A stretch of 12,662 nucleotides of DNA, taken from NCBI GenBank assembly GCA_021777635.1, contig JAJYDI010000047.1:1-12662 (forward strand), read 5' to 3'. Positions 1 to 7,916 of this stretch are shown here, piece after piece; position 1 is the stretch's first letter, and every line of letters starts with the position of its first letter. Under the pieces are notes generated by a model that saw only the letters and a program-made list of their open reading frames with translations, was not told the DNA's origin and searched no databases. The position numbers and the translations under genes are program-made. Origin of the DNA: Pseudomonadota bacterium. Lineage in GTDB: Bacteria > Pseudomonadota > Gammaproteobacteria > Xanthomonadales > Rhodanobacteraceae.

Positions 1-1569
1 GAACTCCTGCTGCAGCGAGGGCGCGCGGAACCCGGTCGAGGCGGTGGCGCGCGCGGCGATGGTGTCATTGAAGGCGTAGCGGCCCGACAGTTTCCAGGAG
101 GTGGTGCTGCCGAAATCGCTGTACTTCTCGTGGCGTACGGCAAAGCCGGCGGAGAGCTTGTCGGTCAGGTCGTTCTCGAGATCCAGATAGACCGCCTGGT
201 TGTGCCGGCTGTGGCTGCCGGCGTCGAGTGGCTGGTAGCCGGGGAACACCTGTGCGCCGGCGCCGGCATAGGATGCCGCGTCACCCTGCTTGATGGCGAA
301 CTTCTCCTGCCGGTACTCGAGGCCCCAGGCCACGGTCAGCGGGTTCTGCAGCGCGCTGACGTTGACGTCCTTGCTGAAGTCGGCGTTCAGCACGTTCTGC
401 TGGTTGGTGATCGTGCCGATGTAGAACGCGGTCGGCGAGGCGGAGCCCAGCGAGTAGTTGAAGGTATTGCTGGTGTCGAGCTTCCAGTGGTTGCCGCCGG
501 TGTTGGCACTGACGTCGTAATGCCAGCCGTCGAGCACGGTGCCGCGCAGGCCGGCGACCAGCGAGCCGTCCCAGATCGCGCTGTTTTCCACCGGCAGGTA
601 ACCGGCCGGATACACCGCGAGCGCAGCCGGACTGCTGGTCTTGTACGCCGACAGCGAACGGAAGAATCCCGGCGAGCTGACGTCGCGCTTGTTGACGAGC
701 GCGAAGGCGTAGAACTGGACCTGCGGCGCGAAGTCGTACTGCATGTTCAGCGCCGCGTTCTGCTGCTTGAGCAGCGGCAGGCCGTAGTGGAAGGTCACCT
801 GCCCGTAGGTGGGATCGGTCGGATAGCGCAGGTCGGGCCCCGCAAGATTGGTCGGATCCTGATGGGTGGCATCGACGCTGAGATGGACCCAGCCCTTGTC
901 GCCGAGCGCGAAGCCGCCATCGGCGCCACCCTGCACGGTCATGCCGTCGGCGCCGTCGTGGCTGTTGTAGCGGCCGACCGTCGCGCTGACCGAACCACCC
1001 TGGTTGCCGCCCTTGAGGATGATGTTGATCACGCCGGCAATGGCATCCGAGCCGTATTGCGCGGCGGCGCCGTCGCGCAGCACCTCGATGCGCGCGATGG
1101 CGTTGATCGGGATCGCGTTGAGATCGACCGGCGAGGAACCGCGGCCGAGGGTGCCGTTGACGTTGACGATGGCGGTGGTGTGCTGGCGCTTGCCGTTGAT
1201 CAGCACCAGGGTCTCGTCCGGCGACAGCCCGCGCAGCTGCGCCGGCTGGATCGCGTCGGTGCCGTCGGTGACGGAAGGCTGCGGGAAATTGAACGAGGGC
1301 AGCAGGGTGCGCAGCGCCGAGGCGAGGCTGGTGGCGCCGGTGGCGGTCAGGTCCTTGGGCGTGAGCACGTCGATCGGTGACAGCGAATCGGCCTCGGTGC
1401 GGTCGAACGCGCGCGTTCCCGTCACCACGACCGTCTGCAACTGCTTGGCCTTGGACGGATTGACGGGTGCGGTCGGCGTGCTCTGGGCATGCACGCTGCC
1501 GGCGGCGAAGGCGGCGATCAGGGCCAGAGCCAGGGGATGGCGGCGCAGGGGGGCGTTGAAACGGGTCAT
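1..1569 (-). CDS. TonB-dependent outer-membrane receptor, N-terminal part (C-terminus beyond window)
   Basis: TonB-dependent receptors are outer-membrane beta-barrels that import scarce ligands (siderophores, cobalamin, sugars, peptides) using energy from TonB-ExbBD. The reading frame is open from the ATG at 1569 to the window edge, giving 523 residues of a protein that would normally be roughly 700-1000. Residues 1-28 look like a Sec signal peptide (Arg pair, hydrophobic LALALIAAFAAG, cleavage after VHA). TVVVTGTR at about 46-53 is the typical start after the signal and TonB-box region. The plug covers about 48-188 and includes LRGLSPDETLVLINGKR, IEVLRDGAAAQYGSDAIAGV and INIILK. Barrel strands with alternating aromatic residues follow, to a conserved TGFRAPSLQQEF near the cut. 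A GAGAGG Shine-Dalgarno lies 9 nt before the start. The gene is divergent from the FmdB-type gene. The family is clear; the ligand cannot be read from the sequence, and no partner gene is visible. Confidence 0.95.
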   Translation of the reverse strand, partial: MTRFNAPLRRHPLALALIAAFAAGSVHAQSTPTAPVNPSKAKQLQTVVVTGTRAFDRTEADSLSPIDVLTPKDLTATGATSLASALRTLLPSFNFPQPSVTDGTDAIQPAQLRGLSPDETLVLINGKRQHTTAIVNVNGTLGRGSSPVDLNAIPINAIARIEVLRDGAAAQYGSDAIAGVINIILKGGNQGGSVSATVGRYNSHDGADGMTVQGGADGGFALGDKGWVHLSVDATHQDPTNLAGPDLRYPTDPTYGQVTFHYGLPLLKQQNAALNMQYDFAPQVQFYAFALVNKRDVSSPGFFRSLSAYKTSSPAALAVYPAGYLPVENSAIWDGSLVAGLRGTVLDGWHYDVSANTGGNHWKLDTSNTFNYSLGSASPTAFYIGTITNQQNVLNADFSKDVNVSALQNPLTVAWGLEYRQEKFAIKQGDAASYAGAGAQVFPGYQPLDAGSHSRHNQAVYLDLENDLTDKLSAGFAVRHEKYSDFGSTTSWKLSGRYAFNDTIAARATASTGFRAPSLQQEF

Positions 1570-1622
1570 CGGGGAAGGCCTCTCGGTGGGATGGAAACGG
1601 CGCCGTCCTGGGCCGTCATGCT

Positions 1623-1651
1623 GCTATGCATGACAGATCCGTAAAGGTCAA
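1623..1651 (-). promoter_or_regulatory. Candidate sigma-70 promoter of the TonB receptor gene
   Basis: On the minus strand a TTGACC -35 box (1651-1646, five of six matches to consensus) is followed after exactly 17 bp by CATAGC (1628-1623, three of six). It lies in the only noticeably AT-richer stretch here, about 55 bp upstream of the receptor start. The weak -10 keeps confidence low, and a weak -10 would suit an activator-dependent promoter. Confidence 0.35.
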
Positions 1652-1657
1652 TTTACG
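1640..1657. promoter_or_regulatory. Inverted repeat over the candidate -35 box, possible operator
   Basis: CGTAAA (1640-1645) and TTTACG (1652-1657) are perfect 6-bp inverted arms separated by 6 bp. On the minus strand the spacer is exactly the proposed TTGACC -35 box. A dimeric regulator bound here would cover the -35 element. The repeat is directly visible; its role as an operator is inferred, and it resembles no consensus I recognise (it is not a Fur box). Confidence 0.4.
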
Positions 1658-1700
1658 ATTTGCTTAACAACGCGAGACGAATGCTCAGGACCGCTTCATC

Positions 1701-1728
1701 TTGAGATGCGCGCCGCGGCCACGATACT
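1701..1728 (+). promoter_or_regulatory. Candidate sigma-70 promoter for the FmdB-type gene
   Basis: TTGAGA (1701-1706, five of six matches to the -35 consensus), a 16-bp spacer and GATACT (1723-1728, four of six matches to the -10 consensus) place a start of transcription near 1735, giving a leader of about 40 nt. Position and orientation fit the plus-strand gene beginning at 1777. No experimental support is available from the sequence. Confidence 0.45.
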
Positions 1729-1776
1729 GGGCGCATGCCCGGCACCCGCCGCCGGTCCACCGTTTCGGAGTTCCCG

Positions 1777-2115
1777 ATGCCGATCTATGCCTTTCACTGC
1801 GAATCCTGCGGCCACCAGTTCGATCGCCTGCAGCGACTGGCGGACGCCGACCCGCAGATCTGTCCGGCCTGCGGCGCGAGCGCCGTCAAGCGCAGCATCA
1901 CCGCGCCTGCTTTCCGTCTCGCGGGCAGCGGCTGGTACGAGACCGACTTCAAGAAGGACGGCCAGCGCAATGTCGTCCACAAGGACGAGCCCGTCGCAAC
2001 GACACCCGCGTCGCCTGCGACGCCCGCGGCAGCCGCGGCACCTGCGGCGACGGCGGCCGCGACCGCGGACACCCGTGCGGCGGTCAAGCCGGCGACGGGC
2101 AACGGCCACGACTGA
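1777..2115 (+). CDS. FmdB-family zinc-ribbon protein
   Basis: This 112-residue protein has the compact N-terminal zinc ribbon of the FmdB/CxxC_CXXC_SSSS family. It begins MPIYAFHCESCG, with Cys8/Cys11 and Cys29/Cys32 forming two CxxC knuckles that should bind one zinc ion. Residues 70-112 are a low-complexity Ala/Pro/Thr tail, probably disordered. The start at 1777 is chosen over the in-frame ATG at 1735 because the family begins MPIY and a GGAG Shine-Dalgarno sits 6 nt upstream (1767-1770). The family is named for a putative regulator of formamidase expression in Methylophilus, but its molecular role is not established. It lies 82 bp upstream of aspS in the same direction, an association I recall from many proteobacteria, so a house-keeping role linked to translation is possible but unproven. 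The product is probably cytoplasmic, since no signal peptide is visible. Confidence 0.92.
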   Translation: MPIYAFHCESCGHQFDRLQRLADADPQICPACGASAVKRSITAPAFRLAGSGWYETDFKKDGQRNVVHKDEPVATTPASPATPAAAAAPAATAAATADTRAAVKPATGNGHD

Positions 2116-2129
2116 GCATCCTCTCGGCA

Positions 2130-2158
2130 TTGCCGCACTGCCGCATGCGGCTTAGCAT
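2130..2158 (+). promoter_or_regulatory. Candidate sigma-70 promoter of aspS
   Basis: TTGCCG (2130-2135, four of six matches) and TAGCAT (2153-2158, four of six) are separated by an optimal 17 bp in the short gap between the FmdB-type gene and aspS. Transcription would start near 2165, about 33 nt before the aspS ATG. It would give aspS its own promoter in addition to any read-through from upstream. Confidence 0.45.
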
Positions 2159-2197
2159 GGCGGGCTGATCCGGCGCCGTCCGGGCTGGGAGTCGTGC

Positions 2198-3964
2198 ATG
2201 CGTACCCACTACTGCGGCCTTGTCGATGAGGCCCTGATCGACCACCCGGTGACGCTGTGCGGCTGGGTCGATACCCGTCGCGACCACGGCGGCGTGGTGT
2301 TTCTCGACCTGCGCGACCACGAGGGCATCGTGCAGATCGTGGTCGACCCCGACCATGTCGAGGCCTACGCCGCGCTGTCCGGCGTCGGCTACGAATGGTG
2401 CCTGCGCGTCGAGGGCACGGTGCGCCGGCGCGTCAGTGTCAACGAGCGCATGCGCACCGGCCGGGTCGAAGTGGCTGCCGCGCACATCGAAGTGCTCAAT
2501 GCCGCGCGCGACCTGCCGTTCGCGCTGCACGAGAATCCCAGCGAGGAGACGCGGCTGGCCTATCGCTACCTCGACCTGCGGCGTCCGGAGATGCAGCGCA
2601 TGCTGCGCACCCGCACGCGCCTGGTGCAGGCGTTGCGCCGGCACCTGGACGCGGGCGGCTTCCAGGACATCGAGACGCCGATCCTGACCAAGGCCACGCC
2701 CGAGGGCGCGCGCGATTACCTGGTGCCCTCGCGCGTACACGCCGGCCAGTTCTTCGCGCTGCCGCAGTCGCCGCAGCTGTTCAAGCAGCTGCTGATGATG
2801 GCCGGCTTCGATCGCTACTACCAGATCGCGCGCTGCTTCCGCGACGAGGACCTGCGCTCGGACCGCCAGCCCGAGTTCACCCAGCTCGACATGGAGTTCG
2901 CCTTCGTCGACGAGCGCGCGGTGCAAGACTGCGTCGAGACCCTGATCCGCACCGTGCTGCGCGAGGTTGCCGCCATCGAGCTGGCCGATCCGTTCCCGCG
3001 CATGACTTGGGCCGAGGCGATGCGCCGCTACGGCTCCGACAAGCCCGACCTGCGCATCGCGCTGGAACTGGTCGACATCGGCGACGCGGTGCGCCACGCC
3101 GGGTTCAAGGTGTTCGCCGATCCCGCCGGCGATCCGGCCGGTCGCGTCGCGGCGCTGCGCGTGCCCGGCGCCGCCGCGCTGACCCGCCGCGAGCTCGACC
3201 TGCTGGGCGATTACGCCGGCAAGTTCGGCGCGCGCGGCCTGGCGTGGATGAAGGTGGAGGCGTTGGCCAAGGGCCGCGAAGGGGTGTCTTCGCCGGTGGC
3301 CAAGTTCCTCGACGACGACGCGCTCGCGCAGATCCTGCGCCTGACCGGTGCCGCCGATGGCGACCTGCTGCTGTTCGGCGCGGGCCCGTGGAAGACCGTC
3401 AGCGACTTCATGGGCGCGCTGCGGCTCAAGCTGGGCAAGGATCGCGGCCTGGTCGAAAATGCCTGGCGGCCGCTGTGGGTCACCGACTTTCCGATGTTCG
3501 AGCACGATGCCGCGGCCGGTCGCTACGTCGCCCTGCACCACCCGTTCACCGCACCCAAGGTCGATGACGTCGCCGCGCTCAGGGCCGACCCGGCCAACGC
3601 CGTCAGCCGCGGCTACGACATGGTGCTCAATGGCAACGAGATCGGCGGCGGGTCGATCCGCATCCATCGCCCGGATCTGCAGAGCGCGGTCTTCGACCTG
3701 CTCGGCATCGGCCGTGCCGAAGCCGAGGCCAAGTTCGGTTTTCTGCTGACCGCGCTCAAGCACGGCGCGCCGCCGCACGGCGGCATCGCCTTCGGCATCG
3801 ACCGTATCGCGGCATTGATCGTCGGCACCGACTCGATCCGCGATGTCATCGCCTTTCCCAAGACCACCAGCGCGCAGTGCCTGCTCACCGGGGCGCCATC
3901 GGCGGTAGCGGACGCGCAGCTGGGCGAATTGCACGTGCGGGTGATCGCGACGCCGACCGGCTGA
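2198..3964 (+). CDS. aspS: Aspartyl-tRNA synthetase (class II, bacterial type)
   Basis: This cytoplasmic enzyme charges tRNA-Asp with aspartate using ATP. The 588 residues match the usual bacterial length of about 590. The N-terminal OB-fold anticodon-binding domain (about 1-105) includes [13 protein letters not shown] and [12 protein letters not shown]. The class II catalytic core follows: motif 1 around 153-165 ([13 protein letters not shown]), [14 protein letters not shown] (187-200), motif 2 [20 protein letters not shown] (212-231), the bacterial GAD insertion domain in the middle, [12 protein letters not shown], and motif 3 GIDRIAALI (533-541) with the ATP-binding Arg536. The start has GGGAG 6 nt upstream and the expected MRTHYCG opening. 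His30 in the anticodon domain is the residue type reported for non-discriminating AspRS of Pseudomonas aeruginosa, so it may also charge tRNA-Asn. The gene is followed directly by a long palindrome. Confidence 0.98.
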   Translation: MRTHYCGLVDEALIDHPVTLCGWVDTRRDHGGVVFLDLRDHEGIVQIVVDPDHVEAYAALSGVGYEWCLRVEGTVRRRVSVNERMRTGRVEVAAAHIEVLNAARDLPFALHENPSEETRLAYRYLDLRRPEMQRMLRTRTRLVQALRRHLDAGGFQDIETPILTKATPEGARDYLVPSRVHAGQFFALPQSPQLFKQLLMMAGFDRYYQIARCFRDEDLRSDRQPEFTQLDMEFAFVDERAVQDCVETLIRTVLREVAAIELADPFPRMTWAEAMRRYGSDKPDLRIALELVDIGDAVRHAGFKVFADPAGDPAGRVAALRVPGAAALTRRELDLLGDYAGKFGARGLAWMKVEALAKGREGVSSPVAKFLDDDALAQILRLTGAADGDLLLFGAGPWKTVSDFMGALRLKLGKDRGLVENAWRPLWVTDFPMFEHDAAAGRYVALHHPFTAPKVDDVAALRADPANAVSRGYDMVLNGNEIGGGSIRIHRPDLQSAVFDLLGIGRAEAEAKFGFLLTALKHGAPPHGGIAFGIDRIAALIVGTDSIRDVIAFPKTTSAQCLLTGAPSAVADAQLGELHVRVIATPTG

Positions 3965-3989
3965 GGCCGGCCGGGCGCCCGGCCGGCCT
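3964..3989. repeat. Perfect 26-bp GC palindrome at the aspS stop; possible hairpin terminator
   Basis: The half-site AGGCCGGCCGGGC (3964-3976) is followed immediately by its exact reverse complement (3977-3989). The first base is the last base of the aspS TGA. In RNA it would fold into an 11-bp all-GC-rich stem with a 4-nt loop. No run of T follows (the next bases are GCGCTGAAATG), so it is not a classical intrinsic terminator. It may still attenuate transcription or protect the 3' end of the aspS message. The structure is certain; the function is inferred. Confidence 0.9.
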
Positions 3990-4034
3990 GCGCTGAAATG
4001 CCGCAGGGGCGGCGCCGGGAACGGGCGCAGGCAC

Positions 4035-4061
4035 GGCCTGACAGGCCAGTTGGGGTAAAGT
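4035..4061 (+). promoter_or_regulatory. Small palindrome and -10-like box upstream of yebC
   Basis: GGCCTG-A-CAGGCC (4035-4047) is a perfect odd palindrome. Eight bases downstream of it lies TAAAGT (4056-4061, four of six matches to the -10 consensus). No convincing -35 box is placed at the right distance; the palindrome occupies most of that position. Taken together this is a possible yebC promoter with an operator or activator site, but the evidence is weak. Confidence 0.25.
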
Positions 4062-4096
4062 TGCCCGCTTGAATCGAATGCCACGCAGGGGTCGAG

Positions 4097-4831
4097 ATGG
4101 GTAGAGGTCCGTCCATCGAGGGTCGCAAGAACGCCGAGGACGCCAAGCGCGCCAAGGTGTTCACCAAGCTGATCCGCGAAATCACCCTGGCCACCCGCGC
4201 CGGGCTGCCCGATGCCGCGCACAATCCGCGGCTGCGCACGGCGGTGGAAAAGGCGCTTGCCGCCAACATGACCCGCGACACCATCGAGCGCGCGATCAAG
4301 CGCGGCTCGGGCGCCGACGGCGCCGACCACATGCACGAGCTGCGCTACGAGGGCTACGGGCCCGCCGGCATCGCGCTGATCATCGACTGCGTCACCGACA
4401 ATCCGCAGCGCAGCGTCGCCGATGTGCGCCATGCGCTGGCCAAGCACGGCGGCAACCTCGGCACCAGCGGCTCGGTGGCATTCCAGTTCAGCCGCACCGG
4501 CGAGCTGGCGGTCGTCACCGCGGGCAAACCCGATCTCGACGAGAAGGTGCTCGAAATCGCGCTCGAGGCCGGCGCGGACGACGTCGTCAACGAACCCGGC
4601 GCCAGCATCGTGCTGTGCGCTCCGGACCATGTGGAGGCGCTGCGCCAGGCGTTGCTGGCGGCCGGCCTGGCCCCGACCCATGCCGAGGTGGTGATGCGCC
4701 CGGCCACGCGCGTGGCGGTGCCCGCCGAAGCCCTGGAGTCGCTGCTCGACCTGATCGACTGGCTGGAAGCGCTCGACGACGTCCACGACGTCTACCACAA
4801 CGCCCTGCTGCCGCCGGAGCACGCCGCGTAG
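4097..4831 (+). CDS. yebC: YebC/PmpR-family (TACO1-like) translation factor or regulator
   Basis: The 244-residue length and conserved blocks identify the YebC family: [18 protein letters not shown] (12-29), [12 protein letters not shown] (43-54), [11 protein letters not shown] (57-67), [15 protein letters not shown] (84-98), and [20 protein letters not shown] (109-128). Members are cytoplasmic. They were long annotated as transcriptional regulators; recent work links YebC proteins, like mitochondrial TACO1, to translation of ribosome-stalling sequences such as polyproline. The N-terminus is [12 protein letters not shown] rather than the MAGHSKWxN form of Escherichia coli YebC, a variant I recall from xanthomonads. 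AGGGG (4087-4091) 5 nt before the ATG supports the start. It is followed after 40 bp by ruvC, the neighbour also seen in E. coli, and probably leads a yebC-ruvC-ruvA-kup transcript. Family certain; function partly inferred. Confidence 0.97.
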   Translation: MGRGPSIEGRKNAEDAKRAKVFTKLIREITLATRAGLPDAAHNPRLRTAVEKALAANMTRDTIERAIKRGSGADGADHMHELRYEGYGPAGIALIIDCVTDNPQRSVADVRHALAKHGGNLGTSGSVAFQFSRTGELAVVTAGKPDLDEKVLEIALEAGADDVVNEPGASIVLCAPDHVEALRQALLAAGLAPTHAEVVMRPATRVAVPAEALESLLDLIDWLEALDDVHDVYHNALLPPEHAA

Positions 4832-4871
4832 GTCGCCGGGTGACCGTGCGGCTCCGCCAGCGGCCCTGTCC

Positions 4872-5393
4872 ATGACGCGCATCCTCGGCATCGATCCGGG
4901 CTCGCTGCGTACCGGCGTCGGCATCGTCGACGCCGAGTCCGGCGGCCGCACACGACATGTCTTCCACACCGCGCTGGCGGTCGGCGACGCGGACAATTTC
5001 CCGCTGCGCCTGAAGCGCATCTTCGATGGTCTCACCGCGATCGTGGAAGCCCACCGACCGGACGAAGTCGCGATCGAACGCGTGTTCCTCGCGCGCAATC
5101 CCGACTCGGCGCTGAAGCTGGGCCAGGCCCGTGGCGCGGCGCTGTGCGCGGTGCTCGCGCGCACGCTGCCGGTGCACGAATACGCGCCGATGGAGATCAA
5201 GCGCGCGGTGGTCGGCAGCGGCGCAGCCGACAAGGCCCAGGTGCAGCACATGGTGAAGATGCTGCTGGGGCTGGACGCGACGCCGCAGGCCGATGCCGCC
5301 GACGCGCTGGCGGTGGCGATCGCGCATGCCCATGTGCGCAGCAGCGTGGTCCGGCTGGGCATCGCGCGCAGCGCCTGGAGGACCCGCCGATGA
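4872..5393 (+). CDS. ruvC: Holliday-junction resolvase RuvC
   Basis: RuvC is the dimeric, Mg-dependent endonuclease that nicks Holliday junctions symmetrically at the end of homologous recombination and fork repair. The 173 residues match the family (E. coli 173). All four acidic catalytic residues are visible: Asp8 in ILGIDPGS, Glu69 in VAIERVF, and Asp141 and Asp144 in [18 protein letters not shown] (85-94) is the usual dimer-helix region, and [22 protein letters not shown] (104-125) the usual basic DNA-contact segment. There is no strong Shine-Dalgarno before the ATG, so translation may depend partly on ribosomes coming from yebC. The stop overlaps the ruvA start by 4 bp (ATGA), indicating translational coupling. 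Confidence 0.97.
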   Translation: MTRILGIDPGSLRTGVGIVDAESGGRTRHVFHTALAVGDADNFPLRLKRIFDGLTAIVEAHRPDEVAIERVFLARNPDSALKLGQARGAALCAVLARTLPVHEYAPMEIKRAVVGSGAADKAQVQHMVKMLLGLDATPQADAADALAVAIAHAHVRSSVVRLGIARSAWRTRR

Positions 5394-5992
5394 TCGGTCG
5401 CCTGCGCGGCACCCTGGTCAGCAAGCAGCCGCCGTGGGTGCTGCTGGACGTACACGGCGTCGGCTACGAGCTGGAAGTGCCGATGTCCACCCTGTACGAA
5501 CTGCCCGAGACCGGGCGCGAGGTGAGCCTGCTGACGCACTATGCCGTCAAGGAGGACACCGTCGCGCTGTACGGTTTCCTGCACGAGTCCGAGCGCGTGC
5601 TGTTTCGCAACCTGCAGAAAGTCAGCGGCATCGGCGCGCGCATCGCGCTGGCGGTGCTGTCCGGGGCGTCGACCGCCGATTTCGCGCGGCTGGTGCAGGC
5701 CGGCGACATCGGCGCGCTGACGCGCATACCCGGCATCGGCAAGAAGACCGCCGAGCGCATCATCGTCGAGCTGCGCGACCGCGTCGAGGCGCTGACCGCG
5801 ACGCGGCCGGCCAGTGCTGGCGGCGGCATGCCTCGCGATGCACAGGGCGAGGCCACCGTGGCCCTGCAGCAACTCGGCTACAAGCCCGCCGAGGCCTCGC
5901 GCCTGGCCCGCGAGGCTGCTGCCGGCGGCGACGATGCCGAGGCCATCATCCGCAAGGCGCTGAAGATCGCGCTGGGCGGCTCCGCATCCTAG
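5390..5992 (+). CDS. ruvA: Holliday-junction branch-migration protein RuvA
   Basis: RuvA is the tetrameric junction-binding subunit that holds a four-way junction open for the RuvB motor. The 200-residue protein shows all three domains. The N-terminal OB domain (1-62) starts [10 protein letters not shown] and carries the acidic-pin residues Glu55 and Asp56. The central domain has two helix-hairpin-helix motifs, [13 protein letters not shown] (78-90) and [16 protein letters not shown] (113-128). A flexible linker (about 134-150) leads to domain III (151-200; [20 protein letters not shown]), which contacts RuvB. The start at 5390 is fixed by the domain start, a GGAGG Shine-Dalgarno (5377-5381) and the ATGA overlap with ruvC. 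ruvB, normally the next gene, is not in this window; kup follows 22 bp downstream. Confidence 0.97.
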   Translation: MIGRLRGTLVSKQPPWVLLDVHGVGYELEVPMSTLYELPETGREVSLLTHYAVKEDTVALYGFLHESERVLFRNLQKVSGIGARIALAVLSGASTADFARLVQAGDIGALTRIPGIGKKTAERIIVELRDRVEALTATRPASAGGGMPRDAQGEATVALQQLGYKPAEASRLAREAAAGGDDAEAIIRKALKIALGGSAS

Positions 5993-6014
5993 GCACCGGA
6001 ATCCCGAACCCGAC

Positions 6015-7916
6015 ATGGCTACCCACACGCACGATCTGCCCCTCGACAGCGCGACCCGACAACGATGGTCGGCGCTCGCGCTGGGCGCCCTCGGCGTCGT
6101 CTACGGCGATATCGGCACCAGTCCGCTGTATTCGCTGCAGCAGACCTTCGGCGAACACGGCATCGGCGTCAGCCACGACAATGTGCTGGGCGCGCTGTCG
6201 CTGATCTTCTGGTCGCTGATCGTGGTGGTGTCGCTGAAGTACGTACTGTTCGTCATGCGCGCCGACAACAAGGGCGAGGGCGGCATCATGTCGCTGATGG
6301 CGCTGGCCCAGCGCGGCGTGCGCAACAGCCCGCGGGTGCGCTGGGCGCTGCTGGCGCTGGGCCTGGCCGGCACCGCGCTGTTCTACGGTGACAGCGTGAT
6401 CACGCCGGCGATTTCGGTGCTCTCGGCAATCGAGGGCCTGCGCGTCGCCGAACCGACGCTGGACCGCCGCATCATCCTGTGGGTCACGGTGGCGATCATC
6501 TTCGGGCTGTTCGCGGTGCAGCGCCACGGCACCCGCCGCGTCGGTTCGCTGTTCGGGCCGATCATGATCCTGTGGTTCGCCAGCATCGCCCTGACCGGCA
6601 TGCTCGGCATCCTGCGCCAGCCGCATGTGCTGGCGGCGCTCAGCCCGCATTACGCCGTGCTGTTTTTCGTGCACAACCATGTCGATGCGTTTCTGGCGCT
6701 GGGTTCGGTGGTGCTGGTGCTGACCGGCGCCGAGGCGCTGTATGCCGACATGGGCCATTTCGGCAAGAAGCCGATCCGCCTGGCCTGGTTCGCCGTGGTG
6801 CTGCCGGCGCTGCTGATCAACTACTTCGGCCAGGGCGCGCTGCTGCTGGACGACCCGAAGGCCGTGTCCAACCCGTTCTACCTGCTGGTGCCGCCGCCGT
6901 TCCTTTACCCGATGGTGGCGCTGGCGGCCGTGGCCACGGTGATCGCCTCGCAGGCGGTGATCTCGGGCGCCTTCTCGATGACGCGCGAAGCGATCCAGCT
7001 CGGCTATTCCCCGCGCATGCAGGTCAAGCACACCTCGGAGGAGCAGCGCGGGCAGATCTTCATCCCCTGGATCAACCGCATGCTGCTGATCCTGGTGCTG
7101 GCGGCGGTGCTGGGCTTCCGCACCTCCGACAGCCTCGGCGCGGCCTACGGCATCGCCGTGACCGGCACCATGACCGTCACGACCATGCTGGTCCTGGTGG
7201 TGGCGCGCAAACTCTGGCATTGGCCGCTGCTGCTGGTGCTGCCGCTGGGCGCCGCGCTGCTGACCATCGATTTGTCGTACTTCGCGGCCAACCTGGTCAA
7301 GATCGAGAGCGGCGGCTGGTTTCCGCTGGCGCTCGGCGTCGTCGCCTTTGCCGTGATGAGCACCTGGCGGCGCGGCCGCGAGCTGGTGCTGCGCGAGATG
7401 AAACAGGGCGGTCTGGCCATCGACACCTTCCTGGGCAGCATCGCCAACCATCCGCCGCTGCGGGTACCGGGTACCGCGGTGTTCCTCACCGCCAACCTCG
7501 GCGCCGTGCCGATCGCCATGCTGCACAATCTCAAGCACAACAAGGTGCTGCACGAACGCAACGTGCTGCTGACCGTGGAGATCCTCGACTCGCCGCGCGC
7601 CGATCCCGACGAGCGCATCGAACTCAAGCCGCTGGGCGCCGAGTTCTACCGGCTGGTGCTGCGCTTCGGCTTCGCGGAAGATCCCGATCTGCCGCGCACG
7701 CTGGGCAGCTGCCAGAAGCTGGGACTCGGCTTCGATCTGATGGACACCACCTTTTTCATCAGTCGCGAGACCGTGGTTTCCAGCAATCGCCCGGGCATGG
7801 CGCTGTGGCGCGACAAGCTGTTTGCGTTCCTGGCCCGCAATGCGATGCCCGCCACCGCCTTTTTCCGCATTCCCGGCAATCGCCTGATCGAGCTGGGCAC
7901 GCAGGTGGAAATCTAG
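6015..7916 (+). CDS. kup: Kup-family low-affinity potassium uptake transporter
   Basis: Kup (TrkD) proteins import potassium across the inner membrane, coupled to protons. The 633 residues fit the family (E. coli 622). The first transmembrane helix carries the signature GDIGTSPLY (31-39). Further conserved stretches are [14 protein letters not shown] (81-94), [19 protein letters not shown] (124-142), [17 protein letters not shown] (236-252) and [14 protein letters not shown] (311-324). About twelve hydrophobic helices lie before residue 455, and a soluble C-terminal domain covers 455-633. No clear Shine-Dalgarno precedes the ATG. It sits 22 bp after ruvA on the same strand, so it is probably co-transcribed with the recombination genes; I recall kup between ruvA and ruvB in some xanthomonads. 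The functional link is not evident. Substrate assignment rests on strong family conservation. Confidence 0.97.
   Translation: MATHTHDLPLDSATRQRWSALALGALGVVYGDIGTSPLYSLQQTFGEHGIGVSHDNVLGALSLIFWSLIVVVSLKYVLFVMRADNKGEGGIMSLMALAQRGVRNSPRVRWALLALGLAGTALFYGDSVITPAISVLSAIEGLRVAEPTLDRRIILWVTVAIIFGLFAVQRHGTRRVGSLFGPIMILWFASIALTGMLGILRQPHVLAALSPHYAVLFFVHNHVDAFLALGSVVLVLTGAEALYADMGHFGKKPIRLAWFAVVLPALLINYFGQGALLLDDPKAVSNPFYLLVPPPFLYPMVALAAVATVIASQAVISGAFSMTREAIQLGYSPRMQVKHTSEEQRGQIFIPWINRMLLILVLAAVLGFRTSDSLGAAYGIAVTGTMTVTTMLVLVVARKLWHWPLLLVLPLGAALLTIDLSYFAANLVKIESGGWFPLALGVVAFAVMSTWRRGRELVLREMKQGGLAIDTFLGSIANHPPLRVPGTAVFLTANLGAVPIAMLHNLKHNKVLHERNVLLTVEILDSPRADPDERIELKPLGAEFYRLVLRFGFAEDPDLPRTLGSCQKLGLGFDLMDTTFFISRETVVSSNRPGMALWRDKLFAFLARNAMPATAFFRIPGNRLIELGTQVEI

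Noticed and set aside
130..1380. A 416-codon plus-strand frame opposite the TonB receptor
   Set aside because: The minus strand here encodes an unmistakable receptor with signal peptide and plug motifs; the plus-strand frame has no domain and no Shine-Dalgarno.
2084..6028. A minus-strand open frame of about 3.9 kb opposite aspS, yebC, ruvC and ruvA
   Set aside because: aspS, yebC and ruvA share one frame and this antisense frame is codon-aligned with them. Antisense stops would need sense TTA, CTA or TCA codons, which are very rare in such GC-rich genes. The translation is Arg/Gln/His/Ala-rich with no recognisable domain, so it is a composition artefact.
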